This document shows, in pieces, positions 9,675-20,234 of a stretch of 64,000 nt of DNA (position 1 is its first letter; each line of letters starts with the position of its first letter). A program made the translations under genes and the position numbers. Under the pieces are notes generated by a model, which ran no database searches, had not been told where the DNA came from, and saw nothing but the letters and a program-made list of their open reading frames with translations. The DNA is from Aldersonia sp. NBC_00410 (lineage in GTDB: Bacteria; Actinomycetota; Actinomycetes; Mycobacteriales; Mycobacteriaceae), in assembly GCF_026342035.1 (NCBI RefSeq), contig NZ_JAPENM010000009.1, forward strand, positions 62,001 to 126,000. The letters are read 5' to 3'.

Positions 9675-11039
9675 CTACCGCGCCCCCACGCCCGCCGAGT
9701 TCTCAGCGGGGGTCAGGTCGCGCGCCAGCCGGAAGCCGGCGAAGATCTGCCGCCGGATCGGATGGTCCCAGTTGCGGAACGTGCCGCGACACGCGACCGA
9801 GTCGGTGCCGAACGATCCACCGCGCAGCACCCGGTAGTCGCCGCCGAAGAACACCTCCGAGTACTCGCGATACGGGAACGCGGTGAAACCGGGATAGGGC
9901 TCGAACCCTGACGCCGTCCACTCCCACACATCACCGATCAGCTGGTGCACACCCATCGGGGTGACGCCGGCCGGGTAGGCACCGACCTCCGCCGGTTCCA
10001 GGTGGCGCTGACCGAGATTCGCGCGCTCGGGTGTCGGGTCGCCGTCACCCCACGGGTAGCGGCGCGAACGCCCGGTGCTGGGGTCGAAGCGCGCCGCCTT
10101 CTCCCACTCCGCCTCGGTCGGGAGCCGCCGGCCCGCCCAGCGCGCGAACGCGTCCGCCTCGAACCAGCACACGTGCACGACCGGTTGCCGCGGCGCCACC
10201 GGACGCATCGCACCGAAGACCCTGCGCCACCAGTTCCCGTCGGTGTCGCGCTCCCAGAACTGCGGCGCCGTCAGGTCGGCCTCGACGCGGTGCTGCCAGC
10301 CCCGCTCGGTCCACAACTCGGGGCGGTGATAGCCGTCGTCGGCGAGGAACGCCAGGTACTGCTCGTTGGTGATCGGAGCGGCACCGATCGCGAAGGCGGG
10401 CACGGACACTCGGTGCGCGGGACGTTCGTTGTCCAGCGCCCAAGGCTCGGTGGAGGTGCCCATCACGAAATCGCCGCCCGGCACGATCACTTCATCGGCG
10501 ACGGGCCCACCCGGCGGCGCCGCGGGCGGGGGTGGGGCGTCGAGAACCGCTCGGCCGCTGCGCAATTGGTGAGTGGCGAGCATCGTCTCGTCGTGCTGCT
10601 GTTCGTGCTGGGCGATCATCCCGAAGGCAAACCCGTCCCGCTCGAGCGGACGCCCGGCGAGCGCGCTGCGGTCGAGCACATCGAGTACCTTGTCGCGGAC
10701 GGCGCCGACATAACCCCGCGCCTCGGCCGGGTCGAGCAGCGGGAGCGCCGGCCGATCCGGGCGCGGATGTTTGAATGCGTCGTATAGATCGTCGATGTCG
10801 TGCCGCACCGGCTCGCGCCCACCGACGTCGCGGACCAGCCACAGTTCCTCCTGGTTCCCGATATGCGCGAGATCCCAGACCAGCGGGCTCATCAGCCGCG
10901 AATGCTGCGCCACCAGGTCTGCCTCGTCCATGCAATCGGTGAGCCCGGCGGTGCGTTCCCTGCTGCGGCCGAGCACCTGCGCGATTCGTCCGCGCAACTC
11001 CTCGGTCGTCGGGGATGCGGTGCTGTGCTCGACGCTCAC
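9675..11039 (-). CDS. egtB: Iron(II)-dependent oxidoreductase EgtB (hercynine sulfoxide synthase)
   Basis: EgtB uses O2 and a mononuclear iron to join gamma-glutamylcysteine to hercynine as a sulfoxide. The 454-aa protein has an N-terminal DinB-like domain with the iron ligands His59 (DLAHIGN), His145 and His149 (QHEQQHDETML), then a C-terminal formylglycine-generating-enzyme-like domain (about 170-450, with WEWTASGF and RVLRGGSF). The start is GTG at 11039, forming a GTGA overlap with the egtA stop; longer readings upstream lie within egtA. Confidence 0.96.
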   Translation of the reverse strand: MSVEHSTASPTTEELRGRIAQVLGRSRERTAGLTDCMDEADLVAQHSRLMSPLVWDLAHIGNQEELWLVRDVGGREPVRHDIDDLYDAFKHPRPDRPALPLLDPAEARGYVGAVRDKVLDVLDRSALAGRPLERDGFAFGMIAQHEQQHDETMLATHQLRSGRAVLDAPPPPAAPPGGPVADEVIVPGGDFVMGTSTEPWALDNERPAHRVSVPAFAIGAAPITNEQYLAFLADDGYHRPELWTERGWQHRVEADLTAPQFWERDTDGNWWRRVFGAMRPVAPRQPVVHVCWFEADAFARWAGRRLPTEAEWEKAARFDPSTGRSRRYPWGDGDPTPERANLGQRHLEPAEVGAYPAGVTPMGVHQLIGDVWEWTASGFEPYPGFTAFPYREYSEVFFGGDYRVLRGGSFGTDSVACRGTFRNWDHPIRRQIFAGFRLARDLTPAENSAGVGAR

Positions 11040-12298
11040 GCGGCGGCCTCCTCGATCGGGTTTCGTCCATTTCGGCAGCGCCGCGCCGCCCTGCTCAGCT
11101 GCGCCGCCGCCTCCAGGGTCGGGGCGTGCGCTTCGGCGAGGCGAAGCAGATCCACTGCGGCGGTGCGGATCTCCGAATCGGCAAGCCCGCTGCGGGCGGC
11201 GTCGACCCAGCGCGACGCCGTGGCTGCGGCGATCGCGGCGGCCTCGGCGAGCGGCTTCGGCCCGGACGTCAGCGCCGCGATCGCGTGGATCGGCACCGTC
11301 CAGGTATTGCCGGGTTGCGCGTCGATATAGCGCACCTCGAGGTGCCCGGTGGCGCGTACCGGCGGGAAAAGCGTGGTCAGGTGGTAGTCGAGGTCGGCCC
11401 AGTCGGGGCGGCGATCGACAAGGTCGTCGAGGTGACCGGCCAGCCAATCGGCGAACGTTGCGTCCCGCGGTGGCGTCCAGTCCGTGCTGCCGTCACGCCG
11501 GATGCACAACAGCGGCGCGGTGACCGCCCAGCGGACATACGCCCCGGCCGGATCGAGCGCGTCGATGGGTGGCGCGGTCCGGCCCCGATCGAGGTGCAGC
11601 CAGGTCCGCATTCGCTGGGATGCCCACGATCCGGGCGGAATGCCGTGCAGCACGGGGGAACACGCGAACGCCGCGAGCAATGCCGGCCCGATCGCGTCGA
11701 GTGTCCGCCAACGCGCGCCGGCTTCGGCGAGATCCACGCCCGCGTCGACGCTCACCTGCGTCGCGGCGGTGTTGCACATCATCAGCTTGCCGAACGGCCC
11801 GATCTGGAGGAAGCGGTTCTCCATCGCGCAGTAGCGCGGCAGCTGCAGCAGGCGTTGGGCGGGTCGATACTCGTCGGCGGCGGCGGAAACGAGACCGATG
11901 GAGTGGGGCCGCAGCAGTGTGCGCAGGAATTGTTCGTCGGCGCGGAGCCGGCCGCAGAGTTCGTCGACCGAGGCGGCGGGACTGCTGGAGATTTCGAGCT
12001 GGCCACCCGGCTCGACGGTGACAAGACCACCGTTCGGTAGCGGACGGGCGGGGCTGGACGGGGAGATGGATGTCGGCGCGTACGGCCCGAGGGCCGCGGC
12101 GAGGATCGTCAGATCCGGACGTTGAACGTGTGCCGGTGGGGACTGCGACGTCGGACAGTCGCCGTCGTCGACCGTCGTGAGCCATTCGAGCTCGGCCCCG
12201 ATCAGTGCAGGCGGGCCCAGCTTGAAGCACACTCCACCGACAAACGCTTCGGCGGCGGCGCGCGTCGAGAGCGTGCCGGCCGGCATTTTAGTTGCCAT
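11036..12298 (-). CDS. egtA: Glutamate-cysteine ligase EgtA
   Basis: EgtA makes gamma-glutamylcysteine, the sulfur donor for EgtB. The roughly 420-aa protein shows the GCS2-type GAELEWL motif near residue 37, and LLRPHSIGLV and NRFLQIGPFGKLMMCNTAATQV further on. The start is taken as ATG at 12298, 7 nt after GGAGGT. An upstream in-frame ATG at 12331 lies 6 nt after a TAGGGT -10 motif, so a leaderless start adding 11 residues is possible, and in any case transcription probably begins there. This is the first gene of the egtA-B-C-D operon, divergent from the egtE-like gene. Confidence 0.93.
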   Translation of the reverse strand: MATKMPAGTLSTRAAAEAFVGGVCFKLGPPALIGAELEWLTTVDDGDCPTSQSPPAHVQRPDLTILAAALGPYAPTSISPSSPARPLPNGGLVTVEPGGQLEISSSPAASVDELCGRLRADEQFLRTLLRPHSIGLVSAAADEYRPAQRLLQLPRYCAMENRFLQIGPFGKLMMCNTAATQVSVDAGVDLAEAGARWRTLDAIGPALLAAFACSPVLHGIPPGSWASQRMRTWLHLDRGRTAPPIDALDPAGAYVRWAVTAPLLCIRRDGSTDWTPPRDATFADWLAGHLDDLVDRRPDWADLDYHLTTLFPPVRATGHLEVRYIDAQPGNTWTVPIHAIAALTSGPKPLAEAAAIAAATASRWVDAARSGLADSEIRTAAVDLLRLAEAHAPTLEAAAQLSRAARRCRNGRNPIEEAAA

Positions 12299-12462
12299 CG
12301 TGACCTCCGATCCGAGGCGGACTGCCAACATCGCGGAACCCTAACCGGTGGGTCCGACACTAAATCGAAAACGACTCGCGCGCATCATCCGTTCACCTCC
12401 CTCCGCAATTTCCGGCACGCTCGTGGCGAGCCCGTCCCGACCACCTCGACCGGAAGGACACC
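12299..12462. promoter_or_regulatory. Divergent promoter region between egtA and the egtE-like gene
   Basis: A 164-bp gap separates the two divergent ergothioneine genes. On the minus strand TAGGGT lies about 6 nt before ATG 12331 and is a plausible egtA -10 element. On the plus strand a GGAAGGA ribosome site at about 12451-12457 precedes the GTG. I see no clear palindromic operator, so shared control is only suggested by the layout. Confidence 0.45.
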
Positions 12463-13641
12463 GTGACCATCCTCGACCGTGGCCGCATTCGCGCCGCCAC
12501 ACCCGGCTGCCTGAACCAGGCGTTCTTCGACAGCGCGGGGTCCTCGTTGCCGCCGGACCCGGTGGTCGCGACGGTGACCAGCCATATCCGGCGGGAGGCG
12601 CAGGTGGGCGGGTACCGCGCCGCGAACGAGCGGCTCGATGACCTCGCCGGGGTGAAGGACGCGATCGGCGCGCTGATCGGAGCCGACGCGGACTGCATTG
12701 CGCTCAGTGACAGCGCGACCCGATCGTGGTCCGATTTCTTCGCTGCGGTGCCACTGACCGCAGGCGACCGGGTGCTGATCTCGGAGGCCGAGTACGCCAG
12801 CAACGCGATCGCGGTGCTGCAGCGGGCCCGCGCGGTGGGGGCGCTGGTCGACGTGGTGCCCAGCGACGACGCCGGACAGATCGACCTCGACGCCCTCGCC
12901 GCGATGCTCGACGAGCGCGTGCGGCTGGTCTCGCTGGTGCACGTGCCGACCAACGGTGGACTGGTGAACCCGGTGGCCCAGGTATGCGACCTCGCGCACG
13001 CAGCGGGCGCGCTGGTCCTGCTCGACGCCTGCCAATCGGTCGGGCAGCTGCCGATCGATGTCGCCGAACTCGGCGTCGACGCCCTGTCCGTCACCGGGCG
13101 TAAATGGTTGCGCGGACCGCGCGGGACCGGGTTCCTCTATGTGCGGCGCGGACTGCTCGACGCGCTGGAGCCGGCGGTCCTCGACCTGCACAGCGCCGAA
13201 TGGACCGGCCTCGATTCCTACCGGATGCAGACCGATGCCCGGCGCTTCGAGTTCTGGGAATGCGATGTGGCCGGCCGGCTCGGCCTGGGGACCGCGGTCC
13301 GGTATCTGCTCGAGCTCGGGCCGGCCGCGGTGTACGACGCGATCGCCGAACGAGCCGAGCGGGTGCGGGCCGCCCTGCGCGCGATCGACGGCGTCGAAGT
13401 ACGCGATCTCGGCCGCCGGCGCGGTGGCATCGTCTCGTTCACGGTCGACGGGCTCGACCCGGTCCGGGTCCGCGATCGGCTCGCCGCGCACGCCGTGACC
13501 GTCACCGTCAGCCACCGCAGTTCGACGCTGATCGACATGTCCCGGCGCAACCTCGACTCCGTCGTGCGGGCGTCGCCGCACTGCTTCGTTTCCGACGACG
13601 ACATCGAGCGGCTGGGGAGCGCTGTCGCGGGCCTGGTTTGA
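12463..13641 (+). CDS. egtE: PLP-dependent class V aminotransferase-fold enzyme, probable EgtE (ergothioneine beta-lyase)
   Basis: A 392-aa fold-type I PLP enzyme related to cysteine desulfurases. Residues expected to bind PLP are Asp188 ([10 protein letters not shown]) and the Schiff-base Lys214 ([18 protein letters not shown]). EgtE cleaves the C-S bond of hercynylcysteine sulfoxide to give ergothioneine. Next to egtABCD this role is likely, although here the gene is divergent rather than last in the operon as in mycobacteria, and class V enzymes are hard to tell apart by sequence (a cysteine-desulfurase-like or other lyase function remains possible). The GTG start has GGAAGGA about 6 nt upstream. 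Confidence 0.7.
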   Translation: MTILDRGRIRAATPGCLNQAFFDSAGSSLPPDPVVATVTSHIRREAQVGGYRAANERLDDLAGVKDAIGALIGADADCIALSDSATRSWSDFFAAVPLTAGDRVLISEAEYASNAIAVLQRARAVGALVDVVPSDDAGQIDLDALAAMLDERVRLVSLVHVPTNGGLVNPVAQVCDLAHAAGALVLLDACQSVGQLPIDVAELGVDALSVTGRKWLRGPRGTGFLYVRRGLLDALEPAVLDLHSAEWTGLDSYRMQTDARRFEFWECDVAGRLGLGTAVRYLLELGPAAVYDAIAERAERVRAALRAIDGVEVRDLGRRRGGIVSFTVDGLDPVRVRDRLAAHAVTVTVSHRSSTLIDMSRRNLDSVVRASPHCFVSDDDIERLGSAVAGLV

Positions 13642-13820
13642 GATTTCTCCGGGAACAGTCCGATGGGGTAGTCTTGTCGGGTTGTCTCGGCGAGGGTGCG
13701 GACGAAGCACAGGCTTCGCGCACCGTGATCGACGCGGCACGGCTCCTTTGGCCGTCCACGTTCGACCCCGCCTTGACGTGCAGCCACAACAGATCGATCG
13801 AACGTAGGAGCCGTTTCATC

Positions 13821-14450
13821 ATGTCCGACGCAAGTCGCCTCAAGGCCATCGTCCGCACCGAGTTCGGTAAAGGTGCCGCACGTCGCACCCGTCGCGACGG
13901 CAACGTTCCGGCGGTCCTCTACGGCCACAAGGCCGACCCGCAGCACCTCGCAATCGACGCAAAGGCCTTCGCCCGCGTGCTGCGCGAGAACGGCACCAAC
14001 GCGGTGCTCACCCTCGACATCGACGGCAGCGAGCAGCTCGCGCTGACCAAGTCCGTTGTCGTGCACCCGATCCGCCGCTACATCGAGCACGCCGACCTGC
14101 TCGTCATCATCAAGGGTGAGAAGGTCATCGTCGACGTGCCCGTCGTGGTGACCGGCGACGGCGCCCCCGGCTCCGTGGTCACCCAGGACGCCAACGTCAT
14201 CTCGCTCGAGGCCGATGCGATGTCCATCCCCGAGCAGATCGAGTTCTCCATCGAGGGCGCCGAGATCGGCACCCAGGTGCTCGCGAGCGAGCTCACCCTG
14301 CCCGCAGGCGCAACCCTGCAGAGCGACCCGGAGACGCTGATCGTCAACGTCGTCGCGCCGGCGCTCGAGGAAGAAGAGACCACCGAGGAAGAGGGTGGCG
14401 AAGCGGCTGCCGCCGAGGAGTCCGCCGGCGACGAGTCGGCCGAGGGCTGA
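13821..14450 (+). CDS. rplY: Large ribosomal subunit protein bL25 (Ctc form)
   Basis: A 209-aa two-domain L25/Ctc protein that binds 5S rRNA. It has the N-terminal L25 domain (about 1-95, with [14 protein letters not shown]), the TL5-type beta domain (about 100-185) and an acidic Glu/Ala-rich tail. The ATG follows a TAGGAG by 10 nt. The 179-nt gap after the egtE-like gene holds a TAGTCT -10-like motif at 13669-13674, implying an untranslated leader of about 140 nt; I could not identify a known leader fold in it. pth follows 13 nt downstream, the common rplY-pth pair. Confidence 0.96.
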   Translation: MSDASRLKAIVRTEFGKGAARRTRRDGNVPAVLYGHKADPQHLAIDAKAFARVLRENGTNAVLTLDIDGSEQLALTKSVVVHPIRRYIEHADLLVIIKGEKVIVDVPVVVTGDGAPGSVVTQDANVISLEADAMSIPEQIEFSIEGAEIGTQVLASELTLPAGATLQSDPETLIVNVVAPALEEEETTEEEGGEAAAAEESAGDESAEG

Positions 14451-14463
14451 TCTCAGTCCCTCG

Positions 14464-15039
14464 ATGACCGAAACAGGTGCGACGCTCGTCGTCGGGCTGG
14501 GTAACCCGGGCCCTCAGTACGAGCGCACCCGTCACAACATCGGATTCATGGTCGCCGACGTGCTCGCCGAGCGCGTCGGCGGCCGTTTTTCCGTGCACAA
14601 GAAGTCCGGCTCCGATCTGCTGCAGGCGCGCCTCGACGGACGCTCGGTGCTCGTCGCGAAGCCGCGCTGCTACATGAACGAGTCCGGCCGGCCGGTCGGC
14701 GCGCTCGCCCGGTTCTTCTCCGTCCCGGTCGACCGGGTGATCGTCGTGCATGACGAGATCGACCTCGACTTCGCCACCATCCGGCTCAAGCAGGGCGGCG
14801 GCGAGGGCGGCCACAACGGTCTGCGCTCGATTTCGGCGGCGTTGACCAGCAAGGACTACCTGCGCACCCGGATCGGCGTCGGTCGCCCACCCGGCCGCAT
14901 GGACGCGGCCGCCTACGTGCTCAAACCGTTCTCCGCGGCCGAGCGCAAGGATCTGCCGGTGATCTGCGAACAGGCCGCCGACGCCGTGGAACTGCTGCTG
15001 CAGGTGGGACTCGAAGCCGCGCAGAACCGGGTGCACTGA
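14464..15039 (+). CDS. pth: Peptidyl-tRNA hydrolase
   Basis: Pth releases tRNA from prematurely dropped peptidyl-tRNA. The 191-aa protein has the signature [20 protein letters not shown] with catalytic His24, HDEIDLDF with Asp97, MNESG (Asn72) and the GGHNGLRS block. The ATG lies 13 nt after the rplY stop. It ends 6 nt from the convergent gene at 15046, with no room for a terminator. Confidence 0.97.
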   Translation: MTETGATLVVGLGNPGPQYERTRHNIGFMVADVLAERVGGRFSVHKKSGSDLLQARLDGRSVLVAKPRCYMNESGRPVGALARFFSVPVDRVIVVHDEIDLDFATIRLKQGGGEGGHNGLRSISAALTSKDYLRTRIGVGRPPGRMDAAAYVLKPFSAAERKDLPVICEQAADAVELLLQVGLEAAQNRVH

Positions 15040-15045
15040 GCGCCG

Positions 15046-15810
15046 CTACGAGCAGTCACCTCGCTCGCCGATCTTGACCACCGAAAGCATTGCGTCGCCC
15101 TCACCGATCGGGGTGCCCGGGTCCGGACGCTGCCCGACCACCACCCAGTTACGGTCCGAGATCTGCATGCGTCCCGCGCCGGTGGCGTCCTCGCTGCGCG
15201 AGTAGAAGACACCCGCGGCCTGGATCGTGTCCTGTGCCGACTGCAGGTTCATGCACACCACCGCGGGCATCAGTGCGGACGCGGCAGGCGCAGCAACCGG
15301 CACGGCGGCTGCGGCCGGCTCGGCAATGACCGGGGCGGCGGGCACGGCTGCGACCGGACTCGGCGCCGCCGGTGAACCGGTCGACAGTTGCGCTGCCGAC
15401 GCGGGTGTTTCGTCCTCGGTGGATGCTTCGAGCCCATCGGCGATATCCGCGACGATTCCGATGAGCAGGAAGGCGGCCGCGACGACGGCGGCGACGACCA
15501 CCCCCTTGCGGACCGGTCGCGCGACTTCCGGACTTGGTGGCGGCGCCAGCGCGGCGCGCGTATCGCCGGCCAGAAATGCCGCGTTCGCGGCATCGGCGCG
15601 GGCCGCGAGCGCGGCGTTGGCGGCCTTCGTCCGCGCGGCGCGCTCACGGAGTGGCTTGGCCAGCGCGACGTACGACAGGCCCGCGGCGAAGATCAGGAAG
15701 ACGACGACCTGGCCGAAGTCGAGCTGGACGACGCTGACGATCGCGAGCCAGGTGCAGAGCGCTGCGAAGAAGCCGGCGACGACGCGGAGGTAGGGACTGA
15801 GGGTGTTCAT
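15046..15810 (-). CDS. Membrane-anchored protein with a C-terminal PASTA-like domain
   Basis: A 254-aa protein with two hydrophobic segments near the N-terminus (about residues 6-45), a basic Ala/Arg-rich cytoplasmic loop, another TM near 105-127, an Ala/Pro-rich linker and a C-terminal domain (about 180-254: MPAVVCMNLQSAQDTIQAAG ... VVVGQRPDPGTPI) that resembles a PASTA repeat, a fold that binds peptidoglycan or beta-lactams. The likely arrangement puts the PASTA-like domain outside. ATG 15810 has AGGAA just upstream; an in-frame TTG 12 nt earlier is less likely. It is convergent with pth. The function is unknown; cell-wall sensing or binding is inference. Confidence 0.75.
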   Translation of the reverse strand: MNTLSPYLRVVAGFFAALCTWLAIVSVVQLDFGQVVVFLIFAAGLSYVALAKPLRERAARTKAANAALAARADAANAAFLAGDTRAALAPPPSPEVARPVRKGVVVAAVVAAAFLLIGIVADIADGLEASTEDETPASAAQLSTGSPAAPSPVAAVPAAPVIAEPAAAAVPVAAPAASALMPAVVCMNLQSAQDTIQAAGVFYSRSEDATGAGRMQISDRNWVVVGQRPDPGTPIGEGDAMLSVVKIGERGDCS

Positions 15811-15954
15811 GGTTCCTGGCAAAGCTCGGGCCGCGGCCGCGGCGAGGATGGAGTCGACAGTCTGACGGGTGCCACCGACAACCCTCGTGCGGACGTCCGC
15901 GGCTCCGTACAGAGATCGCGCCGGCCGCCCGGACGTTTCACCGACCTCCCAGGC

Positions 15955-17583
15955 TCAGAGCAGCGCGAGGGTGTTGCCGCGGCGCAGCTTGCCCGACGAC
16001 GTCTTCGGCAGAGCGCCCGGCCCGAGCACCGCCACCCGGCGCGGCCGCACGCCGATCTCCGCGAACACCTCGTGCGCGACCTCGTGCTCGATCCGTTCCA
16101 CCTCGCCGCTGTCGTCGAACGCGTTGCTCTCCACCACCACCGCGAAACTCTCCCGCTTGTCCCCCGCGTCGAGGCGCACCGCCACCGCATTGCCCGGACG
16201 CACCCCGGTCACCCGTGCCGCGGCCCGTTCGATATCGGTCGGGTAGATGTTGCGCCCGCCCATGATGATCACGTCCTTGATCCGGCCGCACACCACCACG
16301 AGACCGTCCTCGGTGAAGTAGCCGACGTCCCCGGTGTCGAGCCAGCCGTCCGCGTCCTGGGCGGGTACGAAGCCTTCGGTGGTGACGTAGCCAGGGGTCA
16401 CCGCCGGACCGCGCACCTGGATGACGCCGACCCCGCGGGCGGGCAGCACCCGGCCCTCGGCATCGACGACGCGTCCTTCGAGGTTGTCGACGAGGTAACC
16501 GAGGGTGGCCAGCCGGCGAACGGGACCCCGGTCGGTCGGCACCGCACGGCCGACCGCTTCGAGCAGTTCCGCGTCGACGGTGTCGAGCACCAGCCCCCGC
16601 CCGGCGTCCGGAACGGACACCGCGAGCGTGGTCTCGGCCATGCCGTACACCGGCGTCAACGCAGCGGGGTCGAGCCCGAACCGGGCACCGTCGGTGGCGA
16701 GCGTGGTCACGGTGTCCGGGTCGACCGGCTCCGCGCCGTTCCACATGTACCGGACCGAGCTCAGGTCCACCGCGCCGTCCGGTGCCTGCCGCAGCCGCCG
16801 GGACAGCAGCGAATACGCGAAGTTCGGTGCGGCGGTGACCGTACCGCGGTACTTCTCGATCAGCTCCGCCCACAGCAGCGGCCTGCGCAGGAAGTCCAGC
16901 GGCGTGATGCTGACCACCTCGGCGCCGTACTGCATTGGCACACTGAGGAATCCGACCATGCCCATGTCGTGGAACAGCGGCAGCCAACTGATCATCACGT
17001 CGTGGTTGCGGTCGAACTTGATGCGGTCGATCATCGCGTAGGCGTTGACGTAGAAGTTGCGGTGCGTGATCTGCACGGCCTTCGGCGCGCCCGTCGAACC
17101 GGAGGTCAGCTGCTGCAGCGCGATGTCGGTCTCCGTGGTCGGCAGCGGATCGGTGTCCGGCCCGGTGCGCAGGTCGGCGACGGTGACCACCCGGATGCCA
17201 CGCTCGGCGAGCAGCGGGGCGGCCGCGTCGAACGGGTCACCGACGATCACCGCCCGCGCGTCGATCATCCGCAGCACGGCCTCGGTGTCGGCGGCCCACG
17301 CCACGAGGTCCGTCCGCGGGGTCGGCTGATGCAGCATCGTCACCGACGCCCCACGCATCCACGTCGCCTGCACCGCGGGCGCGATGTCGACGGGTTGCCC
17401 GGCCAGCACGCCGACCGCGTCACCGTGCCCGATTCCGGCCGCCGCCAACCCGCCGGCCATGCAGCGCGCGACCGCGTGGATCTCACCCCAGGTGTGCCGG
17501 ACGGGTGCGTCGGGTTCGCCGGTCACCAGTGCGCGGTCACTGCTGTGTGCGGTCGCGTACATCTCGTCGGTGAACTTGCTCAC
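15955..17583 (-). CDS. Fatty-acyl-AMP/CoA ligase, Pks16 (Rv1013) type
   Basis: A 542-aa ANL-superfamily adenylating enzyme. The core motif [18 protein letters not shown], the A5-like [29 protein letters not shown] and the C-terminal catalytic lysine region [12 protein letters not shown] are all present. The close resemblance to M. tuberculosis Pks16 (Rv1013), next to pth/rplY in that genome too, supports the call; the substrate is not known. GTG 17583 is preferred because it matches the homologue's start (VSKFTDEMY) and follows AGGAG. The gene is divergent from prfC across a 182-bp gap. Confidence 0.9.
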   Translation of the reverse strand: MSKFTDEMYATAHSSDRALVTGEPDAPVRHTWGEIHAVARCMAGGLAAAGIGHGDAVGVLAGQPVDIAPAVQATWMRGASVTMLHQPTPRTDLVAWAADTEAVLRMIDARAVIVGDPFDAAAPLLAERGIRVVTVADLRTGPDTDPLPTTETDIALQQLTSGSTGAPKAVQITHRNFYVNAYAMIDRIKFDRNHDVMISWLPLFHDMGMVGFLSVPMQYGAEVVSITPLDFLRRPLLWAELIEKYRGTVTAAPNFAYSLLSRRLRQAPDGAVDLSSVRYMWNGAEPVDPDTVTTLATDGARFGLDPAALTPVYGMAETTLAVSVPDAGRGLVLDTVDAELLEAVGRAVPTDRGPVRRLATLGYLVDNLEGRVVDAEGRVLPARGVGVIQVRGPAVTPGYVTTEGFVPAQDADGWLDTGDVGYFTEDGLVVVCGRIKDVIIMGGRNIYPTDIERAAARVTGVRPGNAVAVRLDAGDKRESFAVVVESNAFDDSGEVERIEHEVAHEVFAEIGVRPRRVAVLGPGALPKTSSGKLRRGNTLALL

Positions 17584-17765
17584 GGGTGGGACTCCTCGTG
17601 CTCTTCCGCGGGGCGCGGTCCGTCTGCTCGGTAATAGCCGCGGACGGGTGCGCCCGTTAACGACGGTCCGGCATTCGTTCACCGGGCAATGCGGCGAGTA
17701 ACCTGGACTATCGCGTGTGTCGACCCACGCACGATCCGTCTGCATCCAGAGCAAGAGGTAGGTCC

Positions 17766-19412
17766 TTGACGTCGCCGCTCCCCGCCGAAACCACGTCGGC
17801 GAAATCCGCCGGTGCCCTCGCCAAGGAGGCCGGCCGGCGGCGCACGTTCGCCGTGATCTCGCACCCCGACGCGGGCAAATCGACGCTCACCGAGGCGCTG
17901 GCGCTGCACGCGAAGATGATCTCCGAGGCCGGCGCGATCCACGGCAAGGCCGGCCGGCGCTCCACCGTCTCGGACTGGATGGAGATGGAGAAGGCGCGCG
18001 GCATCTCGGTGTCCTCCACCGCGCTGCAGTTCGAGTACCAGACCGCGGACGGTTTCAACGCGGTGATCAACCTTGTCGACACCCCTGGTCACTCCGACTT
18101 CTCCGAGGACACCTACCGGGTGCTCACCGCCGTCGACGCCGCGGTGATGCTGATCGACGCGGCGAAGGGCCTCGAGCCGCAGACCCTGAAGCTGTTCCAG
18201 GTGTGCCGCCACCGCGGTATCCCCGTCATCACCGTGATCAACAAGTGGGACCGGCCCGGCCGGGCGCCGCTGGAACTGCTCGACGAGATCGAGGAGCGCA
18301 TCGGACTCACTCCGACCCCGCTCTTCCTACCGGTCGGCATCGCCGGCGACTTTCGCGGCCTGCTCCGCCGTGGACCCGACGGTGCCGCGCGGGAGTACAT
18401 CCATTTCACCCGCACCGCAGGAGGGGCGACGATCGCGCCGGAGGAATCGCTGGAGCCCGGCGATGCCGCCGATCGCGAGGGTGAGGCCTGGACGACCGCG
18501 GCCGAGGAGAGCGAACTGCTCTCCGCGACCGGCCAGGACCACGACCAGGAAATGTTCCTCGCCGGGCAGACGTCACCGGTGATCTACGCATCCGCGATGC
18601 TCAACTTCGGGGTGCGGCAACTGCTGGAAACCCTCGTTGCGCTCGCGCCGCCGCCGCGACCGCGCGCCGGCATCGACGGCACCCCGCGCACCATCACCGA
18701 GCCGTTCAGTGCCGTCATCTTCAAGGTGCAGGCCGGCATGGACACCGCACACCGGGACCGCCTCGCGTTCATGCGGATCGTGTCCGGCACCTTCGAGCGC
18801 GGCATGGTGGTCACGCACGCGCAGACCGGGAAACCGTTCGCCACCAAGTACGCACTGACGGTGTTCGGCCGGGACCGCACCACCGTCGACGACGCCTACC
18901 CGGGCGACGTGGTCGGTCTGGTGAACGCCACCGCGTTGGCGCCCGGACACACGCTCTACGTGGACCGGAAGGTGGAGTATCCGCCGATCCCCTCGTTCGC
19001 GCCCGAGCATTTCGCGGTGGTGCGCGCGGAAAGCGCGAGCAAGTACAAACAATTCCGCCGCGGCATCGATCAACTCGATTCCGAGGGCGTAGTGCAGGTG
19101 CTGCGCAACGACATTCGCGGCGACGCCTCACCGGTGCTGGCCGCCGTCGGCCCGATGCAGTTCGAGGTGGTCACCGCGCGGATGAAGGCGGAGTTCAACG
19201 TCGAGGCACGGCTGGAGGGGCTCTCCTACGCTCTCGCGCGGCGCACCGACGCGGAGTCGGCAGCCGAACTCGGACGCCAACGCGGCGTCGAGGTGTTCAC
19301 CCGAACCGACGGCGTGCTGCTCGCGCTGGTCAGCGACAAGTGGCGGTTGCAGTACCTGCAGAAGGAGATGCCGGAACTGACGCTGGAACCGCTGGTCGCC
19401 GCGGCGGACTGA
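17766..19412 (+). CDS. prfC: Peptide chain release factor 3
   Basis: RF3 is the GTPase that recycles RF1/RF2 from the ribosome. The 548-aa protein has the P-loop SHPDAGKST (32-40), switch motifs DTPGHSDF and NKWDRPGR, and the RF3-specific C-terminal region ending in [13 protein letters not shown]-like residues. The start is taken as TTG at 17766, 6 nt after AGAGGT; a GTG at 17715 would add a 17-residue tail lacking support. A TAACCT/TACTAT-like promoter region lies in the divergent gap 17584-17765. Confidence 0.95.
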   Translation: MTSPLPAETTSAKSAGALAKEAGRRRTFAVISHPDAGKSTLTEALALHAKMISEAGAIHGKAGRRSTVSDWMEMEKARGISVSSTALQFEYQTADGFNAVINLVDTPGHSDFSEDTYRVLTAVDAAVMLIDAAKGLEPQTLKLFQVCRHRGIPVITVINKWDRPGRAPLELLDEIEERIGLTPTPLFLPVGIAGDFRGLLRRGPDGAAREYIHFTRTAGGATIAPEESLEPGDAADREGEAWTTAAEESELLSATGQDHDQEMFLAGQTSPVIYASAMLNFGVRQLLETLVALAPPPRPRAGIDGTPRTITEPFSAVIFKVQAGMDTAHRDRLAFMRIVSGTFERGMVVTHAQTGKPFATKYALTVFGRDRTTVDDAYPGDVVGLVNATALAPGHTLYVDRKVEYPPIPSFAPEHFAVVRAESASKYKQFRRGIDQLDSEGVVQVLRNDIRGDASPVLAAVGPMQFEVVTARMKAEFNVEARLEGLSYALARRTDAESAAELGRQRGVEVFTRTDGVLLALVSDKWRLQYLQKEMPELTLEPLVAAAD

Positions 19413-19469
19413 ACCGCCGAGGAGCCGGTTCGCTCGTCCCCGCCATCTCGCCGCACACATCCTGACGTA

Positions 19470-19522
19470 CCGCACAAGCTGCAGCGCCCTGGATCGTGTG
19501 CGGCGCCGCAGAAGTTGTGCGG
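19470..19522. terminator. Long hairpin between convergent prfC and pdxH-like genes
   Basis: CCGCACAA (19470-19477) pairs with TTGTGCGG (19515-19522), and the inner CTGCAGCGCC pairs with GGCGCCGCAG with one mismatch, leaving a loop of about 13 nt. A second small hairpin GGCGCGG-GGGTT-CCGCGCC follows at 19521-19539. No U-tract is present on either strand, so it would be an atypical bidirectional terminator, as is common in actinobacteria. Confidence 0.55.
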
Positions 19523-19562
19523 CGCGGGGGTTCCGCGCCCGGAACAGCGCCGGCGCGCGCGG

Positions 19563-20234
19563 TTACGGCCAGAGGTCCTGCGCGGACCAGGCGCCGCCCG
19601 CGCGGGTGAACCGTCGCCGCAGGTGCCGCCTGCCGGGGTCGGCCTGCCAGAATTCGACGCTGTCGGCCTCGATCCGCCAGACCTGCCAGTGGTCTGGCAC
19701 CAGCCACGGCTCGTCCAGCAATCGCTGTTGCGCCGCCGCCACCGCGTCCGTGTACTCCCGCTCGTCGGCGAGCGGTTCGCTCTGCCTGCTCGCCATCGCC
19801 ACCGCCTGCGCGATCTCGGACCGGTTGTGGAAGTCGCGCGTCGCGGCATCGTGTCCCGCGGGCCGGGCCGGGCCGGTGATCCGCACCTGCCTGCCCTGCT
19901 CGCGCCAGTAGAACGTCAGGGCGGCCTTCGGGTTCGCGTGCAGCGCGCGACCTTTCGGCGAGAAGTCCGGACCGGACACCGACCAGCCGAGCTCGTTCAC
20001 ATCACGCAACATCAGCACCCGGGCCTGCGGCGTCCCATCCGGGTCGACGGTGGACAGCGTCCCGACGTGCGGTTCGGGGATGCCGCCGGTCGCCGCCGCC
20101 TCCAGCCACGCCACGAACGCCCGATGCGGATCGGCGTCCGGCGGTGGGAGTCCACCGGGCGGCCGGATGTGCGCGAACGGCAGCGAACGCAGCCACGCGC
20201 GGGTATCGGAGTACGACTCGCGACCCGGCTCCAT
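19563..20234 (-). CDS. Pyridoxamine 5'-phosphate oxidase family protein (PdxH-like)
   Basis: A 223-aa FMN-binding split-barrel protein with both the PNPOx core (PQARVLMLRDVNELGWSV, SPKGRALHANPKAALTFYW, residues about 60-110) and the C-terminal dimerisation region (WQVWRIEADSVEFWQADPGRRHLRRRF), typical of true PdxH enzymes that oxidise pyridoxamine/pyridoxine phosphate to PLP. The final residues LWP replace the usual RLAP, so substrate specificity is uncertain. ATG 20234 shares one base with the stop of the upstream gene (TGATG), which implies translational coupling. Confidence 0.8.
   Translation of the reverse strand: MEPGRESYSDTRAWLRSLPFAHIRPPGGLPPPDADPHRAFVAWLEAAATGGIPEPHVGTLSTVDPDGTPQARVLMLRDVNELGWSVSGPDFSPKGRALHANPKAALTFYWREQGRQVRITGPARPAGHDAATRDFHNRSEIAQAVAMASRQSEPLADEREYTDAVAAAQQRLLDEPWLVPDHWQVWRIEADSVEFWQADPGRRHLRRRFTRAGGAWSAQDLWP

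Noticed and set aside
15955-17583. Pks16-type ligase as part of a polyketide cluster
   Set aside because: No PKS, acyl carrier or thioesterase genes are adjacent; the name comes from the M. tuberculosis locus.
15388-17634. 748-codon plus-strand reading frame
   Set aside because: Runs antisense through the PASTA-like and pks16-type genes, with low-complexity His/Arg composition and no known domain.
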